From positions 1,860,001 to 1,924,000 of the forward strand of contig NZ_CP192292.1 in the NCBI RefSeq assembly GCF_050596425.1: a DNA stretch of 64,000 bases, read 5' to 3'. Of the stretch, positions 8,404-16,541 are shown one piece after another (positions within the stretch are counted from its first letter, which is position 1; every line of letters starts with the position of its first letter). The notes beneath the pieces were generated by a model. It ran no database searches and was not told the origin of the DNA. It saw only the letters and a program-made list of their open reading frames with translations. The position numbers were made by a program, and so were the translations under genes. The DNA is from G963665925 sp050596425. GTDB taxonomy: Bacteria; Bacillota; Clostridia; Peptostreptococcales; Acidaminobacteraceae.

Positions 8404-9807
8404 ATGGAAGAAAAAAAATCATTACTACACACATTCAGAAATGTTTGGGAAAACGCAGATGAAGCTCAAACAAAAGAAATATTCTCGTTAAATGACGAGT
8501 ACAAGAAGTTTCTAGATAGGGGCAAGACAGAACGCGAATGTGCCAGGGACATTGTGAAAATGGCTCAAGAAAACGGCTATGTTTCTGTTGAATCTGTTAT
8601 TGAAGCGGGTCAGAAAATTGAACCGGGTATGAAAATTTACGCACTCAACAGAGATAAGTCCATTATCTTATTTGTTGTGGGTAAAGAGCCAATTGAAAAA
8701 GGCATGCGTATTGTTGGGGGGCATATTGATTCTCCACGACTTGATCTTAAACCATTCCCACTTTATGAAGACAGTGGAATTGCAATGTTTAAAACGCATT
8801 ATTACGGTGGCGTGCGTAAGTATCAGTGGGCATCAATACCACTTGCTATGCACGGTGTCGTTATGAATAAAAATGGAGAAAAAATTAATATTTGCATTGG
8901 CGAAGATGCTGACGATCCTGTTCTGTTTATTACAGACCTTCTGCCTCACCTTGCTAAAGATCAAAACCAGAAAAAACTCGGAGAGGCTATTACTGGTGAA
9001 GGTCTGAATCTTCTGGTTGGAACAATTCCAGCAAGCGATGAAGAAAAAGACAAGGTGAAGACAAACGTTATGCGCCTTCTTAATGAAAAATACGGTATTG
9101 AAGAGATTGATTTCACTTCTGCTGAACTGGAAATTGTACCTGCTGGAAAGGCAAGAGATGTTGGTTTTGACAGAAGTATGATTTCTGCATATGGACATGA
9201 TGATAGAGTGTGTTCTTTTGCAGGTGTGAAGGCTATTCTTGAAACAGAAAACCCAACGTATACAGCAGTGGGCATGTTCATGGACAAAGAAGAAGTGGGC
9301 AGTATGGGCAACACGGGATCAGAGTCTCGTTACTTTGAAAACATGGTGGCAGAACTGATTGCTCTTCAAGCAGACCAGTACAGCGACCTGCTTGTACGTC
9401 GAAGCTTGTCTGCAACAAAGGTTTTATCAGCAGATGTATGCGCTGCTTTCGATCCAAACTATCCAGAAGTGTCAGACAAGCGCAACACATCATTTATTGG
9501 AAATGGTGTTCAAATCACGAAGTACACTGGTGCCCGTGGCAAAGCTGGTTGTAACGATGCCAATGCAGAGTTTGTCTCTGAAGCGCGCAACCTTTTTGAT
9601 GCGAATGACATTGTATGGCAAATTGGTGAGCTTGGCAAGGTTGACCAGGGTGGTGGTGGAACAATCGCCTACATTCTAGCCAATGCTGGTGCTGAAGTTG
9701 TTGATTGTGGCACGCCAATGCTTAGCATGCATGCTCCTTATGAAATCGTCAGCAAGGCTGATGTTTACATGACTTATAAGGCATATAAGGCTTTTATGAA
9801 CCGCTAA
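8404..9807 (+). CDS. M18-family zinc aminopeptidase
   Basis: Aminopeptidase I family (M18), 467 aa, a cytosolic metallopeptidase removing N-terminal, often acidic, residues; family members form dodecamers. Visible family motifs are VGGHIDSPRLDLKP (first metal-binding His-Asp), MFMDKEEVGSMGNTGSES (catalytic Glu region), SADVCAAFDPNYPE and, near the end, MLSMHAPYEIVSKAD with the last metal-binding His. The start is ATG 8404 after TGGAGG. It is a monocistronic gene between terminators. The family call is firm; the substrate is not determined. Confidence 0.93.
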   Translation: MEEKKSLLHTFRNVWENADEAQTKEIFSLNDEYKKFLDRGKTERECARDIVKMAQENGYVSVESVIEAGQKIEPGMKIYALNRDKSIILFVVGKEPIEKGMRIVGGHIDSPRLDLKPFPLYEDSGIAMFKTHYYGGVRKYQWASIPLAMHGVVMNKNGEKINICIGEDADDPVLFITDLLPHLAKDQNQKKLGEAITGEGLNLLVGTIPASDEEKDKVKTNVMRLLNEKYGIEEIDFTSAELEIVPAGKARDVGFDRSMISAYGHDDRVCSFAGVKAILETENPTYTAVGMFMDKEEVGSMGNTGSESRYFENMVAELIALQADQYSDLLVRRSLSATKVLSADVCAAFDPNYPEVSDKRNTSFIGNGVQITKYTGARGKAGCNDANAEFVSEARNLFDANDIVWQIGELGKVDQGGGGTIAYILANAGAEVVDCGTPMLSMHAPYEIVSKADVYMTYKAYKAFMNR

Positions 9808-9860
9808 TCCCCTGTGCTTTGAGGCTTTAATAATATAGCCGTTGAAAAATTTATAACAAT

Positions 9861-9903
9861 ACCCCGGTGACAGAAGACATTCTGCTTGCTGGGGTTTTTT
9901 TGT
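9861..9903 (+). terminator. terminator after the M18 aminopeptidase
   Basis: ACCCC / GGGGT outer stem and CAGAA / TTCTG inner stem with a small internal mismatch, followed by seven or more T residues. Confidence 0.85.
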
Positions 9904-10048
9904 TTTAAAAAATTATATCTTGATTAGAATACGATTAGAAAGGCTGATTCTTATAAAATTAATGTTATAATTTTCCTAATCAAGCAAATGACTAGGCCAG
10001 TATAACCTAGAATAAAGATTTTGCAAGGTTTGAATGAGGAGGTAGGCT

Positions 10049-11263
10049 ATGGAACTCAAAGAAAAAGTAGAGGGCTCAATAACCGAGTGGAGCGAGTGCT
10101 GGGATAGAATGAGTGTTCAGTCAAACAAGCCAATCATTAAAATCAGCCGAATCAGACAGATTTGGAACTATATAAGAATTCGACATATCACCAAAAAATG
10201 TTACAAATCCATTGACCCTTCCTTAAATCCTGAAGAGATAATGCCGCTTCTTGAAAAAGACGTTACAAAACTGGCTCAGATTCTTTTGGGGGTAAAAAAG
10301 GATGAATGCGCCTCGTTAATACAGGCCACTTACGCCAGTGCGACGAGGGACTTTATAGATGAGGCTAGACAATTTGATCCCAACATGGAGGCTGAATCAA
10401 TATTTCAAGCCCTTAGAAATGTCTGGATCATGCATAGCATTCAAGTTTTACAAGGTCAAGACGCAAAGCACAGCCCTGCGATCTTTGGCTACAGCATGCT
10501 CTATCCCTTAACGGATAATTATTTAGATGACCCGTCTGTTACTAAGTCCGAGAAAAAGAATTTCAACAGTCTTTTTAAGCGTCGGTTACAAGGACAAGGG
10601 GTTCAGTGTGAAAGCAAAGCTTTGCAGGATGTATTTTCCATGGTTGAAAGGATGGAGGCTTCCTACTCTAGGGAGGTCTATGAAGTGGTTTGGGAAAGCA
10701 TTTTGATGATACAGAATGCTCAAGAGAAGAGCTTGAATCAGCAAGGGTCTTATGATTCTCTGACAGAAGCCTATATTCAAAAGCTTAGTTTTATGAAGGG
10801 GGGGACGTCTGTGCTTGCCGATGGGTATCTTGTTTGTGGAGATTTGAGTCCACAGTGGATTCACTTTTTGCTTGGCTATGGTATTCTTCTTCAACTTGCA
10901 GATGATCTTCAAGACCTTTATACAGATGCCGCTTCAAAGCACTGGACCCTCTTTAGCATTTATTATCAACACAAGACTGTGGACAGTCAGGTTCAAAAGC
11001 TTAGGAATTTTTCCCATGAAGTTTTTAAGACCTTTCCAGGAGACTGGTCTGCATCCAATAAGGTCCTTATAGAGGTCATGAGAAAGGCGGTGGACTATTT
11101 AATATTTGATGCGGCCATCCATGTCCAGAAGAGTTGTCAGCGAAGTTATTTGGAAAGACTTGAAAAGCAGTTCCCCGTCAATGTCAGACAGCAGGAAAAA
11201 TTGAATCTCATCTGGAAATCCATGACACAAAATATACGACCCAATCTGGCAGATTATAAATAA
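10049..11263 (+). CDS. class I isoprenoid-synthase-fold protein of unknown role
   Basis: A 404-aa soluble all-helical protein. Two aspartate-rich motifs mark the class I terpenoid-synthase fold: DNYLDD at 156-161 (first, DDxxD-like) and LADDLQD with D285, D286 and D289 (second), both at spacings expected for Mg-diphosphate binding. It is not a standard FPP/GGPP synthase, because the usual Arg-rich stretch after the first motif is absent, and it is too divergent to be called squalene/phytoene synthase. It may be a prenyl transferase or cyclase with an unknown substrate, or a non-catalytic relative. The start is ATG 10049 after GAGGAGG. It is a single gene closed by the strong terminator at 11327, with no isoprenoid genes beside it. 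Confidence 0.7.
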   Translation: MELKEKVEGSITEWSECWDRMSVQSNKPIIKISRIRQIWNYIRIRHITKKCYKSIDPSLNPEEIMPLLEKDVTKLAQILLGVKKDECASLIQATYASATRDFIDEARQFDPNMEAESIFQALRNVWIMHSIQVLQGQDAKHSPAIFGYSMLYPLTDNYLDDPSVTKSEKKNFNSLFKRRLQGQGVQCESKALQDVFSMVERMEASYSREVYEVVWESILMIQNAQEKSLNQQGSYDSLTEAYIQKLSFMKGGTSVLADGYLVCGDLSPQWIHFLLGYGILLQLADDLQDLYTDAASKHWTLFSIYYQHKTVDSQVQKLRNFSHEVFKTFPGDWSASNKVLIEVMRKAVDYLIFDAAIHVQKSCQRSYLERLEKQFPVNVRQQEKLNLIWKSMTQNIRPNLADYK

Positions 11264-11326
11264 GTCACTGAAGAAGCCTGCAGTCTAAGCTATAATCGTG
11301 TGAATATAGATTAAGAAAACAATAAA

Positions 11327-11380
11327 ATGTTAAAAGCCCCCGACACGATCCTAAAAGGAGGTGGAGGGGGCTTTTAACAT
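11327..11380. terminator. bidirectional terminator, perfect 15-bp stem
   Basis: ATGTTAAAAGCCCCC (11327-11341) and its exact complement at 11366-11380, with A-rich and T-rich flanks on both sides. It separates the convergent isoprenoid-fold gene and the LysR gene and should serve both. Confidence 0.93.
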
Positions 11381-11385
11381 CTTAC

Positions 11386-12276
11386 TTATTTGTTAAAGCT
11401 AAATATATATTCTTTGAAAGTTTCTGAAAGTGGGCTTAAAACCCGCTTTGTATGGTAAACGAAATAAAACTTTCTCTCAATGGATAATTCATCAACTTGA
11501 AGAACCTTCATTTGACCGTTTGCAATTTCTTCTGCCACAGCTTTCTTAGATATGAAACTGAGGCCAAGACCTTTTATAACGAGTTTCTTTATGGTTTCTG
11601 TGCTCTCAATTTCTGCAATCACTTTTAAGTCAGAAGGACCAATGCCCGCTTGCTTTAGAGTGTTTTCTACAACAGCGCGGGTGCCAGAGCCCTCTTCACG
11701 CATAATGAGTGGCTTTTCGGTTAAGTCCCCAAGCTGAATAGATGAGGTTTTATCATAGGCTTGCGATGAGGCAACAAGCACAATTTCATCATCCATTATG
11801 TCAATGTAGTCAAGCTGAGGAGAGTCTTTTTTAGCCCCGACAATGCCAAAATCGATTTCACCCAAGTTGAGTTTATCGATAACTTTTTTAGTGTCATACT
11901 TCATCAAGTTGTATTTTACATCAGGATACTGGTTGCTAAATGCGCACATGACATCTGTGAGGTAATACTGTTCAGGGATGGAACTTGAAGCAATTTCAAG
12001 TATGCCTTCAATACGACCTTTGTAGGCGTTCAATGAGAAAAAAGCATGGTCCCTTTTGTTTAAAATGCTAACAGCGTATTTAAAAAGTATCTCACCAGCA
12101 TTTGTGAGACTGATGTTTTTATTTGTTCTGTTAAACAAGGCCGTTCCTAGTTCTTTTTCAAGGTTATGTATATGGTTACTAATGGTTGGCTGTGTTAGAA
12201 ATAATTTTTCTGCAGCTTTTGAGAAGCTTTTAACCTTAGCAATGGTCACAAAGCTTTCAAGTTGTTTAAAATCCAA
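11386..12276 (-). CDS. LysR-family regulator, selenium-metabolism-type
   Basis: LysR-type transcriptional regulator, 296 aa. The N-terminal winged HTH reads DFKQLESFVTIAKVKSFSKA and LFLTQPTISNHIHNLEKELG, followed by the substrate-binding domain. Wording through the HTH and the early effector domain (LEIASSSIPEQYYLTDVM) matches my memory of the group annotated as selenium metabolism-associated LysR regulators in Sec-using Clostridia; that is recollection, not a search. I chose TTG 12276, which sits 6 bases after GGGAGGG; the longer frame from 12306 lacks a ribosome site. An extended -10 (TGATATAAT, minus strand, TATAAT at 12319-12314) gives a short leader. No sel gene is adjacent, but two selenoproteins lie about 10 kb away. 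Confidence 0.85.
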   Translation of the reverse strand: MDFKQLESFVTIAKVKSFSKAAEKLFLTQPTISNHIHNLEKELGTALFNRTNKNISLTNAGEILFKYAVSILNKRDHAFFSLNAYKGRIEGILEIASSSIPEQYYLTDVMCAFSNQYPDVKYNLMKYDTKKVIDKLNLGEIDFGIVGAKKDSPQLDYIDIMDDEIVLVASSQAYDKTSSIQLGDLTEKPLIMREEGSGTRAVVENTLKQAGIGPSDLKVIAEIESTETIKKLVIKGLGLSFISKKAVAEEIANGQMKVLQVDELSIERKFYFVYHTKRVLSPLSETFKEYIFSFNK

Positions 12277-12313
12277 TTGTATCCCTCCCAAAGGGTGTAT
12301 TTTCAAACTCTAC

Positions 12314-12319
12314 ATTATA
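12314..12319 (-). promoter_or_regulatory. extended -10 of the LysR gene
   Basis: TATAAT on the minus strand preceded by TG plus one base. The start codon is about 40 bases downstream. No good -35 is visible at 17 bases, as is common with extended -10 promoters. Confidence 0.55.
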
Positions 12320-12356
12320 TCATAACACTCTATATTTAATTATTCAATAGGGGGGC

Positions 12357-12390
12357 AAAGAATCTAAATACATGTAAAAGAATCTAAATA
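12357..12390. repeat. 14-bp direct repeat, 20-bp period
   Basis: AAAGAATCTAAATA at 12357-12370 and again at 12377-12390. The 20-bp period places both copies on one DNA face. They lie upstream of the LysR promoter and could be its regulatory site; that is inference. Confidence 0.6.
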
Positions 12391-12573
12391 TATAAAGAAG
12401 AGACTTTAATTTATCAAATAGCCATACAAGGAAGAATGAAGCCTCTTCAATCCCATTTAATGACCACTCAATGTAAACAATATTTGAATTTATTGCTAAA
12501 ACAATGTCATGTATGAGAAATTCAGTCTATAATAGTGTATATACTCTAAAAAGGCAATAGAGGGGGCTTCGAT

Positions 12574-13749
12574 ATGAACAAACAGAAGCTGCAATACCTT
12601 CTTTCGCAAAAAGAAGGACCCAAGCTGGATTTTAAGGCCAAGTTAAATTTGAAAACAGCTTCGGGTAAAAAAGAACTCGCCAAAGATATTATAGCCATAG
12701 CCAACAGCCAGGGCGGGCGTGGACATCTTATAATAGGCGTGGAAGACAAGACTAAGAAAATAATCGGAGTGACACCTGGAACCTATGACGAAGAGCGTAT
12801 TCAACAGGTTCTGACCTTGCGGTGTGATCCGCCCGTAAACATTCGTGTGGAGTATCTTGAGCATGAACAAAAGCATGTCTGTGTCATCACCATTTTCAGG
12901 AGCTATAAAAAGCCGCATCAAATGCTTCAGACGGGGGCGTTTTATGTAAGGCGGGGTTCAACGACTGATGTGGCCCGACGTGATGAGATTGCCAGTATGC
13001 TTCAAAGGGGTGGGCTTATCAACAACGAGCAAATGCCTGTGCTTCGTATGGGCATTGACGTCTATGATGAGTATCTAATGAAAAAGTACCTGACCCGATT
13101 GAATTTAGGGGACCAGTATGGAAACTATGAACTCCTGGCGAATCTTGGCTACATACATTATGATAGGGACACAGACTCATTTTGCCCTACTATTGGTGGA
13201 TTGCTCCTTTTCTGTGAAACACCTCAGGATTATTTTCCCCATTTGGGCATAAGGATCATTGACATGCTTGATGCGTCTAAAAAAACGGTCCATCTTAAGG
13301 GCAACCTGTTTCGCATGATGGATGAAGCTTCTAAGTATTTAAGAGCGCTTGAAGTCAACTATCCAATTGTGGCTGTTGAAGAAGCGATATTTAATGCTGT
13401 CCTGCATAGGGATTATTTTGACAACTCTCGGGATATTTTGGTATATCTATCCCACAAAAAGGTCGTTGTAAGCAGTCCGGGATCAATATTTGGAAGGGAA
13501 AAGGTGGACAACATTGTCCATCAATTTAATACAAAAAGAAGAAACAACTGGCTCTATCATCAATTATTAACCTTAGATGAAAAGCGGCGTTTTATAAAAA
13601 TGGGAACAGGTCTACAGTATATTAAACAACACTTAAAGCCCTATGGCCGTGTTCAAATACTAAACTTAAGAAAGATAGATCTCTTTAAAGTGGTTATGCC
13701 AGGTATAGAGAGACTGTCAAAGGCGGAGGTAAAAAATGAGCAGGAATAA
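12574..13749 (+). CDS. AlbA_2 (Schlafen-like) DNA-binding / GHKL ATPase protein
   Basis: 391-aa RecG-related transcriptional-regulator-type protein. The N-terminal AlbA_2 domain (about 1-125) shows EGPKLDFKAKLNL, AIANSQGGRGHLIIGVED and the late FYVRRGSTTDVA. A C-terminal GHKL-type ATPase-like region (about 235-380) contains ALEVNYPIVAVEEAIFNAVLHRDY, where E-x-x-x-N-A is the ATP-binding box. Such proteins are often annotated as putative ATP-dependent DNA-binding regulators; the molecular role is poorly known. The start is ATG 12574 after AGAGGGGG. It overlaps the following response-regulator gene by 14 bases, so the ATPase is co-translated with a two-component system, an arrangement that suggests functional coupling. 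Confidence 0.85.
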   Translation: MNKQKLQYLLSQKEGPKLDFKAKLNLKTASGKKELAKDIIAIANSQGGRGHLIIGVEDKTKKIIGVTPGTYDEERIQQVLTLRCDPPVNIRVEYLEHEQKHVCVITIFRSYKKPHQMLQTGAFYVRRGSTTDVARRDEIASMLQRGGLINNEQMPVLRMGIDVYDEYLMKKYLTRLNLGDQYGNYELLANLGYIHYDRDTDSFCPTIGGLLLFCETPQDYFPHLGIRIIDMLDASKKTVHLKGNLFRMMDEASKYLRALEVNYPIVAVEEAIFNAVLHRDYFDNSRDILVYLSHKKVVVSSPGSIFGREKVDNIVHQFNTKRRNNWLYHQLLTLDEKRRFIKMGTGLQYIKQHLKPYGRVQILNLRKIDLFKVVMPGIERLSKAEVKNEQE

Positions 13750-14419
13750 AACAATTATGATCGTCGATGACGATACAAACATTTCAGAATTGATGACACT
13801 TTACCTGGACAAAGAGGGGTATGAGACGCACACATATCCTGATGGAAAAGAGGCTTTGAAAGCCTTTTCTGATTTGGCGCCAGATTTGCTGCTGCTGGAT
13901 ATAATGATGCCTGAAATGGACGGCTACGAAGTCCTCACAGAAATTAGAAAAACAAGCAAGGTGCCTGTTATCATGGTTACGGCTAAGGGGGAGACCTTTG
14001 ACAAAGTATTGGGTCTTGAGCTTGGTGCCGATGACTACTTGGTCAAGCCATTTGACCCTAAAGAGTTGCTGGCCCGTGTGAAAGCTGTCATTAGACGTTA
14101 CAGCGATCCGGTTAACGACAAGGATGTTGTTGTTGTGCCAAACTTGACAATTGATAAGTCGGATTATGTTGTGACATACCACGGGAAAAAAGTTGAACTG
14201 CCACCAAAGGAGCTAGAACTACTCTACCATCTTGTAAGCAATCCAAACCGGGTCTACACGCGAGAGCAACTTCTTGATAATATTTGGGGCTATGAGTATA
14301 TAGGCGAGACTCGTACGGTGGATGTGCATATAAAAAGGCTTCGTGAAAAATTCAAAGAAGAAGATGCTTGGGAGATAAAAACAGTTTGGGGCGTTGGATA
14401 CAAGTTCCAAATGGAGTAG
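13736..14419 (+). CDS. OmpR/PhoB-family response regulator
   Basis: Receiver plus winged-helix output domain, 227 aa. The receiver has the acidic cluster VDDD at 10-13, phospho-acceptor Asp55 (LLLLDIMMPEMDG) and DDYLVKPF. The C-terminal winged helix carries LPPKELELLYHLVSNPNRVYTREQL and the recognition-helix region RTVDVHIKRLREKF. GGAGG precedes the ATG inside the end of the AlbA_2 gene. It pairs with the histidine kinase 11 bases downstream. Targets are unknown; the operon may include the divergently regulated stress genes that follow (Hsp20, HtrA), but nothing in the sequence proves it. Confidence 0.92.
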   Translation: MSRNKTIMIVDDDTNISELMTLYLDKEGYETHTYPDGKEALKAFSDLAPDLLLLDIMMPEMDGYEVLTEIRKTSKVPVIMVTAKGETFDKVLGLELGADDYLVKPFDPKELLARVKAVIRRYSDPVNDKDVVVVPNLTIDKSDYVVTYHGKKVELPPKELELLYHLVSNPNRVYTREQLLDNIWGYEYIGETRTVDVHIKRLREKFKEEDAWEIKTVWGVGYKFQME

Positions 14420-14430
14420 GATGAGAAGGC

Positions 14431-15864
14431 ATGAAAAAATTATTATCAAAGTTTACAGCCATCTACATAGTCGTTCTTTTTCTTGGCTATATTTTTATGA
14501 CGATGGGCGTGAATCACTTTTTAACAAGATCGTTGGTTGATCAACGTGTCGATGATCTCATATCCAATGCCAGGGCTTTCCAGGAGAGTTTCGAAGACAT
14601 TGAAGAGGCTCATCTCACACCTGTTGAGCGTATAAGTATGCTCAGAAAAGAAATTAAGGCCCTAGATAAGTACACCGGGGCAGATATTTGGCTTATTGAT
14701 AGTCAGGGGTCTTATGTTGCCGTTTCAAATGATATTCTTCAGGGCATGGATCTTTCCATGCTGACAGAAAATGATTGGAACACTGTCTTCGCGGGCAACA
14801 TCCTGGTCAAAGAAACCAGTATGCAAGGGGTTTATAGTGACCAAGTTCTTATGGTGGCCTACCCCTTTAAAATTGATGAGCATGTTCAAACGGCCATGTT
14901 CATGAATGTTATGATGCCTGAAATTGAGAAGGCAACATTCAATATCACCGGGCAGGTTTTTCTCTCCATGTCAGGCATTGTCCTTATCGCGACCGTGGTT
15001 CTTTTTTCATTTACCAGACAAATAAACCGTGAGTATAAGGAACTTAATCATGCCGTTAAAGAGGTGGCAAGTGGAAACTTCGACCAGCAAATCCGCATAA
15101 ACAGAGATGATGAACTGGGGGAACTTGCCAAGAGTTTCAATTATATGTCCCGGGAACTGCGAAAACTTGAAAACACCAAACAGCGGTTCATATCAAACCT
15201 GTCCCACGATTTAAGGTCACCACTGACCTCTATAACGGGATATATATGTGCCATTCAGGATGGGACAATTCCAGTGGAAAATCAGGAAAGATACCTTAAT
15301 ATTGTCCTGTCGGAAAGCGAAAGACTAAAAAAACTGGTTAATGATATTTTGGAACTGAGTAAAATGCAGAGTGGGCAAATCACGGTCAATAAAACGGACT
15401 TTGATATCAACCAAATGGTTCTGGAAGAACTCGACCGCTTTGAAAGCAGAATTATTGACAAGCATCTCAAGCTTCATATAAATTTAAGCGATGAGAAAGT
15501 CTTGGCCCATGCGGATGAAAATGCTATGAGACGTGTGGTCTATAATCTGCTTGATAATGCCCTTAAGTTTATCAACCATGAAGGGGATTTACGCGTTAAA
15601 TCGGAATTAAAAGGCGACAAATATATTATTGGCATTCAAAACTCCGGAGCGGTTATCCCAAAAGATAAGCTTGATACAATCTGGGACAGGTTTAATAAAC
15701 TTGATGACAGCCGTGGTCGTGAAAAAGACTCTTCGGGTCTGGGTCTTGCTATCATAAAAGAGATCATACGGGCTCATGAAGAAAAAATTGAAGTGTACTC
15801 CGATGAAAAAGTCGGTGTTATGTTTGTGTTTTCTGTAGAAACCCAAATCTTTAAACGGTCTTAA
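14431..15864 (+). CDS. membrane sensor histidine kinase (HAMP-HisKA-HATPase)
   Basis: 477-aa partner of the preceding regulator. Membrane segment 1 is at about 8-28, an extracytoplasmic sensor of about 140 aa follows, membrane segment 2 is at about 172-192, then HAMP (about 195-245), HisKA with phospho-acceptor His259 (NLSHDLRSPLTSI), and HATPase boxes (N box DNALKF; G boxes IWDRFNKLDDSRG and SSGLGLAIIKEI). The extracytoplasmic part (DIWLIDSQGSYVAVSND) resembles PAS-like dCache-type folds seen in envelope sensors. The spacing implies co-transcription with the AlbA_2 and regulator genes. Confidence 0.92.
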   Translation: MKKLLSKFTAIYIVVLFLGYIFMTMGVNHFLTRSLVDQRVDDLISNARAFQESFEDIEEAHLTPVERISMLRKEIKALDKYTGADIWLIDSQGSYVAVSNDILQGMDLSMLTENDWNTVFAGNILVKETSMQGVYSDQVLMVAYPFKIDEHVQTAMFMNVMMPEIEKATFNITGQVFLSMSGIVLIATVVLFSFTRQINREYKELNHAVKEVASGNFDQQIRINRDDELGELAKSFNYMSRELRKLENTKQRFISNLSHDLRSPLTSITGYICAIQDGTIPVENQERYLNIVLSESERLKKLVNDILELSKMQSGQITVNKTDFDINQMVLEELDRFESRIIDKHLKLHINLSDEKVLAHADENAMRRVVYNLLDNALKFINHEGDLRVKSELKGDKYIIGIQNSGAVIPKDKLDTIWDRFNKLDDSRGREKDSSGLGLAIIKEIIRAHEEKIEVYSDEKVGVMFVFSVETQIFKRS

Positions 15865-15983
15865 TGACAAACGGAAAGATTGTTTACAATTAAGGGAATA
15901 TGTTTCACACTTTGTTCATACTTTCTTTAAAATACTGGGTTACAATAAGTACATAAGATACGAACGAGTAAGGAGGTGCTGAT

Positions 15984-16442
15984 ATGTTCAGACTGATGCC
16001 AAGTAGTAAGGACAGCAGTTTGGCTAAGAAGAATGATCCTTTTGACAAGTTGTTTGAGAGTTTCTTCAATGACTTTGACGATGATTTCTTCTCACCACTG
16101 GGTAACCTCAATGCAAAATTTAATTGCTTCCAGGTCGACGTGATCGACAATGAGGATTCTTATATTATAGAGGCCGATTTGCCAGGTATGGAAAAGGAAA
16201 ATGTTCAAATAGAGTATGACAACAATTACCTGACTATCATTGCAAAAAGAGAAGAACGTGCGGATTCGGAGAAAGATAATTATATCCGAAAGGAAAGAAG
16301 AGCAGGCGAGTTTAGGCGAAGTTTCTACATTGAAAATATTGATATGAATCAAGTGGATGCTTCTTTTAATAACGGTGTTCTTAGAATTAACCTCATAAAG
16401 GTTAAACCAACCGGCGAGAAGAAAATCATAAAGATCAAGTAA
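15984..16442 (+). CDS. Hsp20 small heat-shock protein
   Basis: 152-aa alpha-crystallin-domain chaperone. The domain runs from about 45 to 140, with the family-typical VDVIDNEDSYIIEADLPGME, KERRAGEFRRSF and the late GVLRINLIKVKP. The C-terminal anchoring I-x-I/V motif is represented by KKIIKIK. The N-terminal arm is Phe-rich (FDKLFESFFNDFDDDFF). It holds unfolding proteins in an ATP-independent way. The start is ATG 15984 after AAGGAGG. No CIRCE element (HrcA box) is visible upstream; a TACAAT box lies near 15941. A palindromic terminator follows. Confidence 0.93.
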   Translation: MFRLMPSSKDSSLAKKNDPFDKLFESFFNDFDDDFFSPLGNLNAKFNCFQVDVIDNEDSYIIEADLPGMEKENVQIEYDNNYLTIIAKREERADSEKDNYIRKERRAGEFRRSFYIENIDMNQVDASFNNGVLRINLIKVKPTGEKKIIKIK

Positions 16443-16461
16443 GATCGTACTGGTCTTTAAT

Positions 16462-16492
16462 AGGCGCCGTATATACGGCGCCTTTCTTGTTT
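16462..16492 (+). terminator. terminator after hsp20
   Basis: The perfect palindrome AGGCGCCGTATATACGGCGC and following CT, then TTTCTTGTTTT. Confidence 0.88.
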
Positions 16493-16541
16493 TCAAAATA
16501 CAATTTGGCGAGAATTTATAGTGCATGAGAGGAGAAGCCTT

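Noticed and set aside
15865..15983. CIRCE element upstream of hsp20
   Set aside because: No TTAGCACTC-N9-GAGTGCTAA-like dyad found.
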